Source of the DNA: Rhizobiales bacterium UBA1912
GTDB taxonomy: Bacteria; Pseudomonadota; Alphaproteobacteria; Rhizobiales; Devosiaceae
Direction: 5' to 3'
Length of the DNA: 64,000 bases
Assembly: GCA_002337455.1 (NCBI GenBank)
Contig: DDGC01000014.1
Coordinates: 345,361-409,360, forward strand
Below, piece after piece: positions 35,798-44,705 of the stretch. Position 1 is the first letter of the stretch, and each line of letters starts with the position of its first letter. The notes beneath the pieces are model-generated. The model saw only the letters and a program-made list of their open reading frames with translations. It did not search any database and had not been told where the DNA came from. The position numbers and the translations under genes were made by a program.

Positions 35798-36649
35798 CTA
35801 GCGCTGTTTAAGAACCGTAACGGCCGTTTCGCTGCTGTGGATATAGTCGTGGGCGTCCGGCTGGCGGCGAATCAACAGGATGAACAGCATGTCCATGAGC
35901 ATCAATTGCGCGTCGCGCGAGGTGATGGCGGAGGAGCGCACACGCTCCTCATCGGCAACGGTAAACAGGTGGATGTCGGCCAGGTCGATCAGCGGGTTGG
36001 GCTGCAACCCGGTCATCGAGATCACCGTGGCGCCCCGCTGCTTGGCGATCTCGACGATCCGCAACGTTTCAACGCTGCGCCCGGAATGGGACAGGGCCAG
36101 CAACACGTCCGCCTGGTTGAGGGCCGAGGCATTGGAAATCTGGATGTGGCTGTCGCTGTCGATCAGCGCCATGCGCCCCAGCTTGAGCAGCTTGTAGGAA
36201 AAATCCTTGGCGACCAGAGAAGACGCCCCCACGCCAGCAAGTTGAATTTTCCTCGCATTTACAAGGGCATCCACCGCCAGGTCGATTGTCTGCTCGTTGT
36301 TGGCCGCCAGGGTTTCACGCATCGAGAGCAGTTTGCTGCCGATGAGCTTTTGCAGGATGGTGATATAGCTGTCGCTGGCATCGATGGTGCCGTGGATAAC
36401 CCCACCCGGCGCGTGCCATTCGAGCGCCTTGGCCTTGTTCACTGCAAGCTTGAGCTGCTGGTAGCCGGCATAGCCCAGTTTCTGGCTGAACTTGACGACA
36501 CTGGACTGGCTACGCCCAGTGACGTTGGCCAGCGCCGCTGACGACAGGGTCAGCATCTGTTCGGGATGATCGATGATGAATTGGGCGATCTGCCGGTCAG
36601 CCTGGGTCATGGACTCCAGCTTGGCGCTGAGAATTTTCAGAATGGACAT
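35798..36649 (-). CDS. MurR/RpiR-family transcriptional regulator 1
   Basis: A 283-aa regulator from the ATG at 36649; the longer frame to 36874 crosses the promoter. An N-terminal HTH_6 domain (about residues 1-77, SSAALANVTGRSQSSVVKFSQKLG) is followed by a SIS domain (about 110-250) with the phosphosugar loop SHSGRSVETL. Family members such as E. coli MurR respond to MurNAc-6-P. Lying between the sugar importer operon and the divergent murQ operon, with identical palindromes on both sides, it is the obvious regulator of both. Confidence 0.92.
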   Translation of the reverse strand: MSILKILSAKLESMTQADRQIAQFIIDHPEQMLTLSSAALANVTGRSQSSVVKFSQKLGYAGYQQLKLAVNKAKALEWHAPGGVIHGTIDASDSYITILQKLIGSKLLSMRETLAANNEQTIDLAVDALVNARKIQLAGVGASSLVAKDFSYKLLKLGRMALIDSDSHIQISNASALNQADVLLALSHSGRSVETLRIVEIAKQRGATVISMTGLQPNPLIDLADIHLFTVADEERVRSSAITSRDAQLMLMDMLFILLIRRQPDAHDYIHSSETAVTVLKQR

Positions 36650-36787
36650 GCTGGCTCCCGTAACGCCGGGCCCTGATCCCAAGCCTCGTAATCCGAGGTC
36701 TAGAGGGTACGGGCGCGTGATTGCAACCGAGTTCTCCTCTGCCCCCAGAACAGGCGAACCGCCATGGTCGACGCGGGGCACATTAAA

Positions 36788-36840
36788 TGGAATACAATAT
36801 TCCTTGTTTCGTTGACACCCGGAATATTCACTTCTAACAT
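36788..36840 (+). promoter_or_regulatory. murQ promoter with upstream MurR-type operator
   Basis: TGGAAT-ACAAT-ATTCCT at 36788-36804 matches the palindrome at 35685 with one arm change. It is followed by TTGACA (36812-36817), a 17-nt spacer and TAACAT (36835-36840), giving a good sigma-70 promoter with a start near 36847, about 20 nt before murQ. A further GAATATTC palindrome lies inside the spacer. Because murR reads the other way, the site may also control murR. Confidence 0.7.
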
Positions 36841-36867
36841 CGTTCCCGGAATTTGAGCAAAGGCACC

Positions 36868-37803
36868 ATGGCAAAAACGACCCTGATGGCAGAGCTGGGA
36901 CAGCTCGTTTCCGAGGCCCGCAATCCCGACACCTTGCAGATCGACCTGATGTCGACGCCGCAGATACTCGCGGCGATGAACGCAGAAGATGCGCGGGTGG
37001 CCGATGCAGTGCGCACGGTACTCCCCGAGGTCGCCGCAGCCGTTGAGCGCATTGTCGAAGCCTTCAAGACCGGCGGACGTCTGATCTACATGGGCGCCGG
37101 CACCAGCGGCCGGCTGGGCGTCCTCGACGCCTCGGAATGCCCGCCCACTTTCGGCGTGCCCGAGGGCATGGTTGTCGGCCTCATCGCCGGCGGTGACCGG
37201 GCCCTGCGCCACCCCATCGAGGGCGCCGAAGATTCTCCTGACGAAGGGCGTCGTGACCTTGAGAAGGTCGAGCTTTCGCCCAAGGATGTCGTGGTCGGCA
37301 TCGCGGTCAGCGGGCGCACGCCATACGTCATCGGTGGCCTTGCCTATGCCAAGGAGGTTGGCGCCGTCACAACCTCGCTGTGCTGCAATCCCGATTCCGC
37401 CATCGCCCGGATGGCCGACATCGCCATTTCACCGGTGGTTGGCCCCGAAGCGCTGACCGGCTCGACCCGGCTCAAATCGGGCACCGCACAAAAGCTGGTG
37501 CTCAACATGCTGACCACGGCCAGCATGATCCGCAGCGGAAAGTCGTATGAAAACCTGATGGTCGACCTCTCGGTCAGCAATGAAAAGCTCGCCGCCCGCG
37601 CCACGCGTATGCTGGTCGAAGTCACCGGCTGCTCGCCCGCCGAGGCGGAGGACTACCTTGTCGCCAGCAACAACAATGTGAAACTGGCGATCCTCATGGC
37701 GCTGACCGGGCTCGATGCGGCCGAAGGCGAGCGCGCTCTTCGTGATGCCGATGGCTTCCTGCGCCGCGCCGCCGCCCAGCATAAGCCTCGCGCTGCGGGC
37801 TGA
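36868..37803 (+). CDS. murQ: N-acetylmuramic acid 6-phosphate etherase
   Basis: A 311-aa SIS-domain enzyme that cleaves the lactyl ether of MurNAc-6-P to give GlcNAc-6-P and D-lactate in the cytoplasm. The MurQ signature GAGTSGRLGVLDASECPPTFG region is present (Glu of SEC is catalytic), as is the second Glu context HPIEGAEDSPDEG, VGIAVSGRTPYV, and a C-terminal UBA-like helical part (CSPAEAEDYL). The ATG at 36868 is used. It heads the plus-strand recycling operon. Confidence 0.97.
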   Translation: MAKTTLMAELGQLVSEARNPDTLQIDLMSTPQILAAMNAEDARVADAVRTVLPEVAAAVERIVEAFKTGGRLIYMGAGTSGRLGVLDASECPPTFGVPEGMVVGLIAGGDRALRHPIEGAEDSPDEGRRDLEKVELSPKDVVVGIAVSGRTPYVIGGLAYAKEVGAVTTSLCCNPDSAIARMADIAISPVVGPEALTGSTRLKSGTAQKLVLNMLTTASMIRSGKSYENLMVDLSVSNEKLAARATRMLVEVTGCSPAEAEDYLVASNNNVKLAILMALTGLDAAEGERALRDADGFLRRAAAQHKPRAAG

Positions 37804-37814
37804 GCGGGACAGCC

Positions 37815-38309
37815 ATGGATCTGCTCGTCAATCTCTACAGCCGCCGCATGGATGCCCTCAAAGCGCGCGCCGAGAAGGTCGACGCCACGATCAGGGTCGC
37901 CCTGCCGCCGGAACAGCACATCATCAAGGATTGGGTCCAGGCCCATTTCAGCGAATATTGGGTGAGCGAAGTCACCGCCGCCATGGCGCACCAGCCGCCG
38001 GGCTGCGTTATCGCCACCATTGACGGCCAACTCGTGGGCTTTGCCTGCTACGACGCCACCGCCCGCGGCTTTTTCGGCCCCACCGGGGTTTCCCAAGATC
38101 AGCGTGGCAAGGGGATAGGGGTGGCCCTGTTCTATCACACGCTGGCGGCCATGAAGACACACGGCTATGCCTACGCCATCGTCGGTTCGGCTGGCCCCGT
38201 CGATTTCTACGTGGGCGCAGCCGACGCCATGCCCATCCCCACGGACAATCAAGACATCTATCAGGGCTTGTTGCGCGTCAGCCAGCCGGCCGAAGGAATT
38301 GCACAATGA
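37815..38309 (+). CDS. GNAT-family N-acetyltransferase
   Basis: A 164-aa GNAT protein with acetyl-CoA motif A QDQRGKGIGVALF near residue 96. Its place between murQ and nagZ (11 nt after murQ, 4-nt overlap with nagZ) suggests it acetylates an amino sugar or a muropeptide-derived amine, for example glucosamine released from de-N-acetylated wall. That is inferred from context alone. Confidence 0.88.
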   Translation: MDLLVNLYSRRMDALKARAEKVDATIRVALPPEQHIIKDWVQAHFSEYWVSEVTAAMAHQPPGCVIATIDGQLVGFACYDATARGFFGPTGVSQDQRGKGIGVALFYHTLAAMKTHGYAYAIVGSAGPVDFYVGAADAMPIPTDNQDIYQGLLRVSQPAEGIAQ

Positions 38310-39325
38310 CTACCCCCCTGGCCCTCTTCGTCGGCATGCCCGGCCTTGAGCTCACGCCGTCCGAGGCCGCTTTCTTCCGCGAGGCCAATCCCTTCGGCCT
38401 TTTCCTGTTCCGGCGCAATCTCGAGACCCCCGAACAGATACGGCACCTGTGTGCCCAGTTCCGCGAAGCGGTGGGGCGCGAGGACGCGCCGGTCTATATC
38501 GATCAGGAGGGGGGCCGCGTGCAGCGGCTCGACAATGGCAATTGGCCGCTGTTCCGCCCGCTCGGCAATTTCGGCGCCCTGGCCCGCAAGGATCTGGAGT
38601 TGGGCAAGCGCGCGCTGCGCCTGTCGACACTCGCCATGGGGTCGATGATGGCCGAGCTGGGCATCGGCAGCGGCACAACGCCGGTGGTCGATCTGGCCCG
38701 CAAGGACACCCATGACGTTATCGGGCAGCGCGCCTTTGGCGACGATCCCGAACTTGTCACGGCCCTTGGCCGCGTCGTCGTCGATGCCATGCTCGAAGTG
38801 GGCGAAATGCCCATCATCAAGCACATACCGGGCTATGGCCGGGTGAGCGTTGATCCCCATTTCGACTGCCCCATCGTCGATGCCGGCGTCGAGGACATGC
38901 GCGATACCGATTTCCGTCCCTTCGTCGCGCTCAGGGATGCGCCTTGGGCAATGGTAGCCCACCTGATCTTTACCCGGATCGACAGCGAGCGCCCTGCCTC
39001 TGTCTCACCGATCGTGTGCGACATGATCCGCAAGAATCTTGGCTATGACGGGGTGCTTATCACCGACTGCCTCACCATGGAGGCATTGACCGGAACATGG
39101 CCGGAGCGGGTGCAGGCTGCGCTCGATGCCGGCTACGACATTGCCCTGCACAGCCAGGGCGATCTGGCGGCCAGCGAGGCGGCGGCGAAAGCGGCGCGTC
39201 CGCTGAGCACTCAAAGCCTCGCCCGCATTGACCGCGCCAACAAAAGGCTCGGCTCGGACCGTGTCGACGTGCAGGCCCTGCACGCCGAAGTGGAGGAAAT
39301 ATTTAGGGAGAACGGCTTCGCCTGA
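38306..39325 (+). CDS. nagZ: beta-N-acetylhexosaminidase NagZ, GH3
   Basis: A 339-aa cytoplasmic GH3 enzyme that removes GlcNAc from GlcNAc-anhMurNAc peptides. Seen: YIDQEGGRVQR, KHIPGYGRVSVDPH, which holds the Asp-x-His catalytic dyad, and ITDCLTMEAL with the nucleophile Asp. The usual KHxPGHG has Tyr in place of the second His; the dyad itself is intact. It has no signal peptide, so the disaccharide must be imported first, consistent with the importer genes that follow. Confidence 0.95.
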   Translation: MTTPLALFVGMPGLELTPSEAAFFREANPFGLFLFRRNLETPEQIRHLCAQFREAVGREDAPVYIDQEGGRVQRLDNGNWPLFRPLGNFGALARKDLELGKRALRLSTLAMGSMMAELGIGSGTTPVVDLARKDTHDVIGQRAFGDDPELVTALGRVVVDAMLEVGEMPIIKHIPGYGRVSVDPHFDCPIVDAGVEDMRDTDFRPFVALRDAPWAMVAHLIFTRIDSERPASVSPIVCDMIRKNLGYDGVLITDCLTMEALTGTWPERVQAALDAGYDIALHSQGDLAASEAAAKAARPLSTQSLARIDRANKRLGSDRVDVQALHAEVEEIFRENGFA

Positions 39326-39359
39326 GCGCGCTGTCGATCAAGCAAGGAGAGAGATTACA

Positions 39360-41027
39360 ATGGCAAGGACTTCATGGATTGCAGCCGCATCCGTACTGAC
39401 TTTGCTGGCGGCAGCGCCGGCACATGCTCAGGACAGCGGCAATGTTCTGACCCTCAGTTCGGAACAGACCACCACTTTCGTGCGCAACTTCAACCCCTTC
39501 GGCCAGACGTCGGCGCGCTATACGACGCTCGACTTCATGTATGAGCCGCTGGTGGTTTTCAACCGGCTCAACAGCAATGAGCCCCATTTCCGTCTGGCCG
39601 AAAGCTTTGAGCTGGCGGACGACCTCACCTCGATCACCTTCATCCTTCGCGAAGGTCTCATGTGGTCCGACGGTGAGCCGTTGACCGCTGACGATGTCGT
39701 TTTCACGTATGACTACATCAAGCAGTTCCCGGCGCTCGATTTCATTTCCGTTTCGGCCCAGCTCGCTTCGGTCGAAAAAATCGATGACCGGACGGTTCGG
39801 TTCAATCTCAACGAACCCAATTCGCTGATCGCCAACACCCTCGTGGGCATGCCCATCGTGCCCGAGCACATCTGGGCCGATATCGAAGACCCGGTGACCT
39901 TCGCCAATGAGAACCCGGTCGGTTCCGGTCCGATGACCGAGATCACCCGCTTCACCCCGCAGGTCTATGAACAGTGCGCCAATCCCCACTATTGGGATGC
40001 GGACAATCTGGATGTGGATTGCCTGCGCATGCCCCAGCTTGCCGACAACCCGCAGGTTCTTGCGGCACTGGCCGATGGCACGCTGGATTGGGCGACGAGC
40101 TTCATCCCCGATATCGACAACACCTTCGTCGCCAAGGACCCAGAGCACCACAAATACTGGTTCACGCCGTCCAGCCTTGTGTCCTTCCAGATCAGCATGA
40201 CGACGCCCGACGAGAACAACCGCAAGGCGTTCAACGACGTCGACTTCCGCCGCGCGCTTTCCATGCTCATCGACCGCCAGACAATCATCGACATTGCCGG
40301 TTATGGCTATCCGCTGATCAACGAAGATCCCGCCATGCTCGGTGAGCTCTACAAGAGCTTCGCCAATCCCCAAGTCGAGGCAGAATTTGGCCAGTATGGC
40401 AGGTTCGACCTTGAAGCGGGCATGGCTCTGCTCGACGAGGCCGGTTATGTCGACGCCGATGGCGACGGTTTCCGTAACAATCCCGATGGCAGCCCAATCG
40501 CCATCGACATCATGGTGCCCAATGGCTGGACCGACTGGATCGATGCGGTCCAGATTTCCATGGAGAGCCTGACCGAAGCCGGGCTCAACGTGAAGATGAG
40601 CACGCCGGAAGCCGCGGTTTGGACCTCGGGGCTGATCTCGGGTGAGTATTCGATGACGCTGAACGCCCTAGCGTCGGCAGCCAACCCTTACTTCCCTTAT
40701 ATCCGCTCCTTCAACCCGAACGATTTTGGCAAGAGCCGCTTCACCGCTCCCCATTGGGAGAATGAAGAGGTCATGGACCTTCTTGAGCAGTACACCCAGA
40801 TCAAGGACCCGGCCGAAGCCACTGAGGTCATGGACCAGATCCAGATGATCGTTGCGGAAGCCATGCCGGTCATCCCGGTCTATAACAGCCCCTCGTTCTA
40901 CCAGTACAACACGAGCCGCTTTACCGGCTGGGCAGATGCCGACAATCCGAAATTCTCTCCGGTTGTCTCCAATGCCAATCCGGCGCGCCTGCTCCAGTTG
41001 CTCGATCTGGAACCGGTCGCCCAATAA
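39360..41027 (+). CDS. Opp-type ABC binding protein, family 5 (importer 1)
   Basis: A 555-aa SBP_bac_5 protein with signal peptide ending near AHAQ (residue 23). Family elements: FVRNFNPFG, DFMYEPLVVFN, WSDGEPLTADDVVFTYDYI and VGSGPMTEI. The RNFNPF start is common among family members that bind oligosaccharides as well as peptides, so a muropeptide or GlcNAc-anhMurNAc ligand is attractive. The ATG at 39360 follows a GGAGAG box, 34 nt after nagZ. Confidence 0.92.
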   Translation: MARTSWIAAASVLTLLAAAPAHAQDSGNVLTLSSEQTTTFVRNFNPFGQTSARYTTLDFMYEPLVVFNRLNSNEPHFRLAESFELADDLTSITFILREGLMWSDGEPLTADDVVFTYDYIKQFPALDFISVSAQLASVEKIDDRTVRFNLNEPNSLIANTLVGMPIVPEHIWADIEDPVTFANENPVGSGPMTEITRFTPQVYEQCANPHYWDADNLDVDCLRMPQLADNPQVLAALADGTLDWATSFIPDIDNTFVAKDPEHHKYWFTPSSLVSFQISMTTPDENNRKAFNDVDFRRALSMLIDRQTIIDIAGYGYPLINEDPAMLGELYKSFANPQVEAEFGQYGRFDLEAGMALLDEAGYVDADGDGFRNNPDGSPIAIDIMVPNGWTDWIDAVQISMESLTEAGLNVKMSTPEAAVWTSGLISGEYSMTLNALASAANPYFPYIRSFNPNDFGKSRFTAPHWENEEVMDLLEQYTQIKDPAEATEVMDQIQMIVAEAMPVIPVYNSPSFYQYNTSRFTGWADADNPKFSPVVSNANPARLLQLLDLEPVAQ

Positions 41028-41043
41028 GGCAGACTTCACCCCT

Positions 41044-41067
41044 GGAGGCGCGCCAAGGCGCGTCTCC
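41044..41067 (+). other. stem-loop between binding protein and permease
   Basis: Arms GGAGGCGCGCC / GGCGCGTCTCC (one G-T pair) with an AA loop lie in the 69-nt spacer after the importer-1 binding-protein gene. It is probably an mRNA-stability hairpin that favours the binding protein. Confidence 0.55.
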
Positions 41068-41096
41068 TCTCGTTCTTTTCAGGAGGACACATCACC

Positions 41097-42074
41097 ATGG
41101 CCTTTTTGCTACGGCGACTGGCGTTCTACCTGGCGGCGTTTCTTGTCGCCGCGACCATCAATTTCTTCCTGCCCCGGCTGATGCCGGGCGATCCGATCCA
41201 GATCATGTTCGCCAGTGCCGGGTCCGAGCTGAGCCTTGAAAACCTCAACGCGCTCAAGCTGACGTTCGGCTTTATCGATGCGCCGCTGGGCGAGCAATAT
41301 CTGCGTTACCTGCAAAGCGTATTCACCGGGGATCTGGGCCGGTCGGTCAAATACTTCCCCCTGCCCGTTACTGAACTGCTGGGCCGCGCGCTGATCTGGA
41401 CCCTGGGCCTGATGGGCATCGCGACCGTTGTCAGCTTCAGCCTTGGCACCTTCATGGGCGTCGTCGCCGCATGGAACCGCGGCAAACCCATCGACTCGGC
41501 CATTTCGCTCAGCGCCATCTTTTCCAGCTCGGTCCCCGCGGTCGTCGTGTCGCTGATCATGCTCTTCGTCTTCGGCTACACGCTCAGCTGGTTCCCTAAT
41601 GGCTATGCCGCCAATCCGCTGATCGATCCCGCCTGGAACTGGGAATACATCTCCAGCGTGCTCTATCACGGCACCCTGCCCATGCTGACGCTGGTCATCG
41701 TGCTCACTGGCGGCTTTGCAGTCACCATGCGCAACAACATGATCTACCTTCTCGGAGAGGATTATATCGTGATGGCCCGCGCCAAGGGGCTGACGGACAG
41801 TCGGGTAATGCTGTGGTACGCGGCGCGCAATGCGCTTTTGCCGACCGTATCGAGCCTTGCCATTGCCATCGGCACCATTTTGGGCGGCTCGCTGGTCACC
41901 GAGGTTGTGTTCAACTACCCGGGCCTGGGCAACACCCTCTATCAGGCGATCATCGCGCGCGACTATCCGGTCATTCAGGGTCAGTTGCTGATCATGACGG
42001 GCGCCATGCTCATCTCAAATTTCGTGGTCGATCTCAGCTATGTGCTGCTCGACCCGCGCCTCAAAAAGGCATGA
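41097..42074 (+). CDS. Opp/Dpp-type ABC permease B (importer 1)
   Basis: A 325-aa DppB-like permease. The N-terminus has the family motif FLPRLMPGDPIQIMF; the C-terminal half has the coupling loop IVMARAKGLTDSRVMLWYAARNALLP and ends LSYVLLDPRLKKA, standard for this subunit. An AGGAGG box precedes the ATG. It pairs with the permease 4 nt downstream. Confidence 0.95.
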   Translation: MAFLLRRLAFYLAAFLVAATINFFLPRLMPGDPIQIMFASAGSELSLENLNALKLTFGFIDAPLGEQYLRYLQSVFTGDLGRSVKYFPLPVTELLGRALIWTLGLMGIATVVSFSLGTFMGVVAAWNRGKPIDSAISLSAIFSSSVPAVVVSLIMLFVFGYTLSWFPNGYAANPLIDPAWNWEYISSVLYHGTLPMLTLVIVLTGGFAVTMRNNMIYLLGEDYIVMARAKGLTDSRVMLWYAARNALLPTVSSLAIAIGTILGGSLVTEVVFNYPGLGNTLYQAIIARDYPVIQGQLLIMTGAMLISNFVVDLSYVLLDPRLKKA

Positions 42075-42078
42075 CCAC

Positions 42079-42966
42079 ATGAAGCTCCTCAGCCAATTGC
42101 TGTACAACAAGAAGGCCATGGCGGGCCTTGTGATCCTGACGATCATCGTGTTGGTCGCCATCTTTGCGCCTCTGTTGACCGAATACAGCCCCGTCAAGCG
42201 CGTCGGCCGTCCGCATCAGGCTCCCAGCTGGGAGCATTGGATGGGCACGACCCGTCTCGGCCATGACGTGTTTTCCCGCCTCGTCCATGGTGCCCGCGTA
42301 TCGCTGGCCGTGGGCTTTGGCGCGGGGTTGATGATCACCCTTATCGGCACGGTGCTCGGCATCGTTGCCGGCTACAAAGGCGGGGTGGTCGATGAGGTCA
42401 TCAACTTTTTCACCAATATGGTGCTTGTCGTCCCCAACCTGCCGCTGCTCCTCGTTCTTGCCGCGTTCATCGGTCAGGCGAGCCCGCTGGTCATCGCAGT
42501 CATTCTGGGCCTGACCTCCTGGGCTTGGGGCGTGCGTGTGACGCGGTCGGAAACGCTCTCGATCCGCCAACGCGATTTCGTCAAATCGGCAGAAATGCTG
42601 GGCGAGCCGGCCGGCCGCATCATGCTGTTTGAAATCTTCCCGAACCTGATTTCCATTGTCGGCATCAATTTCATCGGCAGTGTCATCTTCGCGGTGATCA
42701 CCGAGGCGACCCTTGAATTTCTTGGCCTTGGCGATCCCAACACGGTCTCGTGGGGCATCATGCTTTACAACGCGCAGAACTCGGCAGCCCTATCGGTCGG
42801 CGCCTGGTGGGATCTGCTGGCGCCCTGCTTTGCCCTTGCATTTCTGGGGCTGGGGCTCGCTCTTATCAACTTTGCAATCGACGAGATTGCCAATCCGCGT
42901 CTGCGCACCGGGGGCATGCTCAATCGCTGGACCCGAATGGTCCGTCTCGGGGAGGGCAAGGTATGA
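42079..42966 (+). CDS. Opp/Dpp-type ABC permease C (importer 1)
   Basis: A 295-aa DppC-like permease: one TM segment near residue 20, the HWMGTTRLGHDVFSRLVHGAR motif that marks this subunit, and the EAA-like loop RQRDFVKSAEMLGEPAGRIMLFEIFPN. It ends in the usual ...INFAIDEIANPRLR. The stop overlaps the ATPase start by 4 nt. Confidence 0.95.
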   Translation: MKLLSQLLYNKKAMAGLVILTIIVLVAIFAPLLTEYSPVKRVGRPHQAPSWEHWMGTTRLGHDVFSRLVHGARVSLAVGFGAGLMITLIGTVLGIVAGYKGGVVDEVINFFTNMVLVVPNLPLLLVLAAFIGQASPLVIAVILGLTSWAWGVRVTRSETLSIRQRDFVKSAEMLGEPAGRIMLFEIFPNLISIVGINFIGSVIFAVITEATLEFLGLGDPNTVSWGIMLYNAQNSAALSVGAWWDLLAPCFALAFLGLGLALINFAIDEIANPRLRTGGMLNRWTRMVRLGEGKV

Positions 42967-43781
42967 GCGAACCCGTCCTGTCCATCCGCAATCTCAATAT
43001 CGACTATGTCGGCGACCACACCAATTTCCACGCCGTCAAGGATGTCAGCTTCGACATCGCGCCGGGCGAGTTCTTCGGGCTTGCCGGGGAATCGGGGTGT
43101 GGCAAGTCGACAATCGCCTTTGCCGTCAGCCGTTTGCACCGGCCTCCTGCCCTCATCCGCACCGGCAGCCAGATCCAGGTCGATGGCCGCAACGTGCTCG
43201 ATCTGAGCGAAGAGGAGCTGCGCCGCTTTCGCTGGAGCGAGGTTGCCATGGTGTTCCAGAGCGCCATGAACTCGCTCAATCCGGTCCTCACAATCGAGAC
43301 GCAGTTTTACGACGTGCTCAAGGCCCATACCCGCATTAGCCGGGCGCAAGCGCGCGAGCGGGCAACCGAACTGCTCAAGCTGGTCGATATCGCCCCCGAG
43401 CGTCTGGACTCCTACCCCCACCAATGCTCCGGCGGCATGCGGCAACGCATTGTCATTGCCATCTGCCTGGCCCTCAATCCCAAGCTGCTGATCATGGATG
43501 AGCCGACCACTGCGCTCGATGTCGTCGTGCAGCGCGAAATCCTGCAGCGCATCGAAATCCTGCGCCACCAGCTCGGGTTCTCGGTCCTGTTCATCACCCA
43601 TGATCTAGGGCTGATGGTTCAGGTCAGCGACCGTATCGGCATCATGCTCGAGGGCGAGCTGGTCGAGGTCAACGACGCGCAATCGATCTACAAGAACCCC
43701 CAGCACGATTACACAAAGCGTCTGTGGGCTTCGATGCCCAAGCTCTATGGCAAGCAGGCAGCGCGGGAGGACGCCCAATGA
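42963..43781 (+). CDS. Opp/Dpp-type ABC ATPase D (importer 1)
   Basis: A 272-aa ATPase: Walker A GESGCGKST, signature SGGMRQR, Walker B LLIMDEPTTALD and H-loop ITHDLGL. DppD homologues are usually 320-330 aa with a C-terminal zinc/Fe-S-like Cys motif; here the protein ends soon after YTKRLWASMP, so that tail is shortened. It overlaps the next ATPase by 4 nt, forming a heterodimer with it. Confidence 0.94.
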   Translation: MSEPVLSIRNLNIDYVGDHTNFHAVKDVSFDIAPGEFFGLAGESGCGKSTIAFAVSRLHRPPALIRTGSQIQVDGRNVLDLSEEELRRFRWSEVAMVFQSAMNSLNPVLTIETQFYDVLKAHTRISRAQARERATELLKLVDIAPERLDSYPHQCSGGMRQRIVIAICLALNPKLLIMDEPTTALDVVVQREILQRIEILRHQLGFSVLFITHDLGLMVQVSDRIGIMLEGELVEVNDAQSIYKNPQHDYTKRLWASMPKLYGKQAAREDAQ

Positions 43782-44698
43782 CGACCGCCGCTACCGATCA
43801 GCCCATCCTCGCGCTCGACAACGTCTCGAAGGTTTTTGGCCAAGCCGACAATCCGGTTTACGCGGCGCGCTCGGTCTCGTTCGCGCTGCATCCGGGCCGG
43901 ACGCTGGCGCTGGTGGGCGAATCCGGTTCGGGCAAGACCACTGCAGCCCGGCTGATCATGCGAGAATATGTGCCCGACGAAGGCCGGCTGATGTTCCGCG
44001 GGGCGCCGCTTGGCAAGGCCGACACCAAAGCCATCAAGGCCTATCGTTCGTCGGTGCAGATGGTGTTTCAGGACCCGTTCTCCTCGCTCAATCCAACGCA
44101 CACGATCCGCTACCATCTCGAGCGCCCGCTGCGACTGCATCAGCCGCACCTCAATGCATCACAGCGCAAGGCGACCATCGAAGAGCTGCTGGCAAGGGTC
44201 AAACTCGACCCGGCATTGCTCATGGGCAAATTCCCCCACGAGCTGTCCGGTGGCCAGCGCCAGCGCATTTCCATTGCCCGCGCCCTTGCGGTCAATCCCG
44301 AGGTCATCGTCGCCGACGAGCCCACCTCCATGCTCGATGTCTCGGTCCGTCAGGGCATTCTCAACCTGCTCAACGACATGAAGGCCGAACTGGGTCTGGC
44401 GCTTCTCTACATCACCCACGATATTGCCACGGCGCGCTACGTCGCTGACGACATCATGGTGATGTATGCCGGCCAGATCGTGGAATGGGGCAGCGTCGAC
44501 AGCGTGCTGGGCGAGCCGCACCATCCCTACACGCGCCTTCTGCTCGCGGCAGTGCCCGATCCGGATCGCCGTTTCAACGACACCCGGTTCACCGACGAGT
44601 TGAGCCAGACCGACATCATCCGGCGGCAGGCCGCCCTGCCACAACCCGAGACGGTGCAGGTTGGCGACAACCACTTCATCCGGCCAATGATCCGTTGA
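43778..44698 (+). CDS. Opp/Dpp-type ABC ATPase F (importer 1)
   Basis: A 306-aa ATPase: Walker A GESGSGKTT, Q-loop MVFQDPFSSLNP, signature LSGGQRQR, Walker B VIVADEPTSMLD and H-loop ITHDIAT; the oligopeptide/dipeptide C-terminal segment (HPYTRLLLAAVPDPD) follows. It is the partner of the preceding ATPase. The epimerase gene starts 7 nt later, so the operon continues. Confidence 0.95.
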   Translation: MTTAATDQPILALDNVSKVFGQADNPVYAARSVSFALHPGRTLALVGESGSGKTTAARLIMREYVPDEGRLMFRGAPLGKADTKAIKAYRSSVQMVFQDPFSSLNPTHTIRYHLERPLRLHQPHLNASQRKATIEELLARVKLDPALLMGKFPHELSGGQRQRISIARALAVNPEVIVADEPTSMLDVSVRQGILNLLNDMKAELGLALLYITHDIATARYVADDIMVMYAGQIVEWGSVDSVLGEPHHPYTRLLLAAVPDPDRRFNDTRFTDELSQTDIIRRQAALPQPETVQVGDNHFIRPMIR

Positions 44699-44705
44699 CC
44701 CGGCC

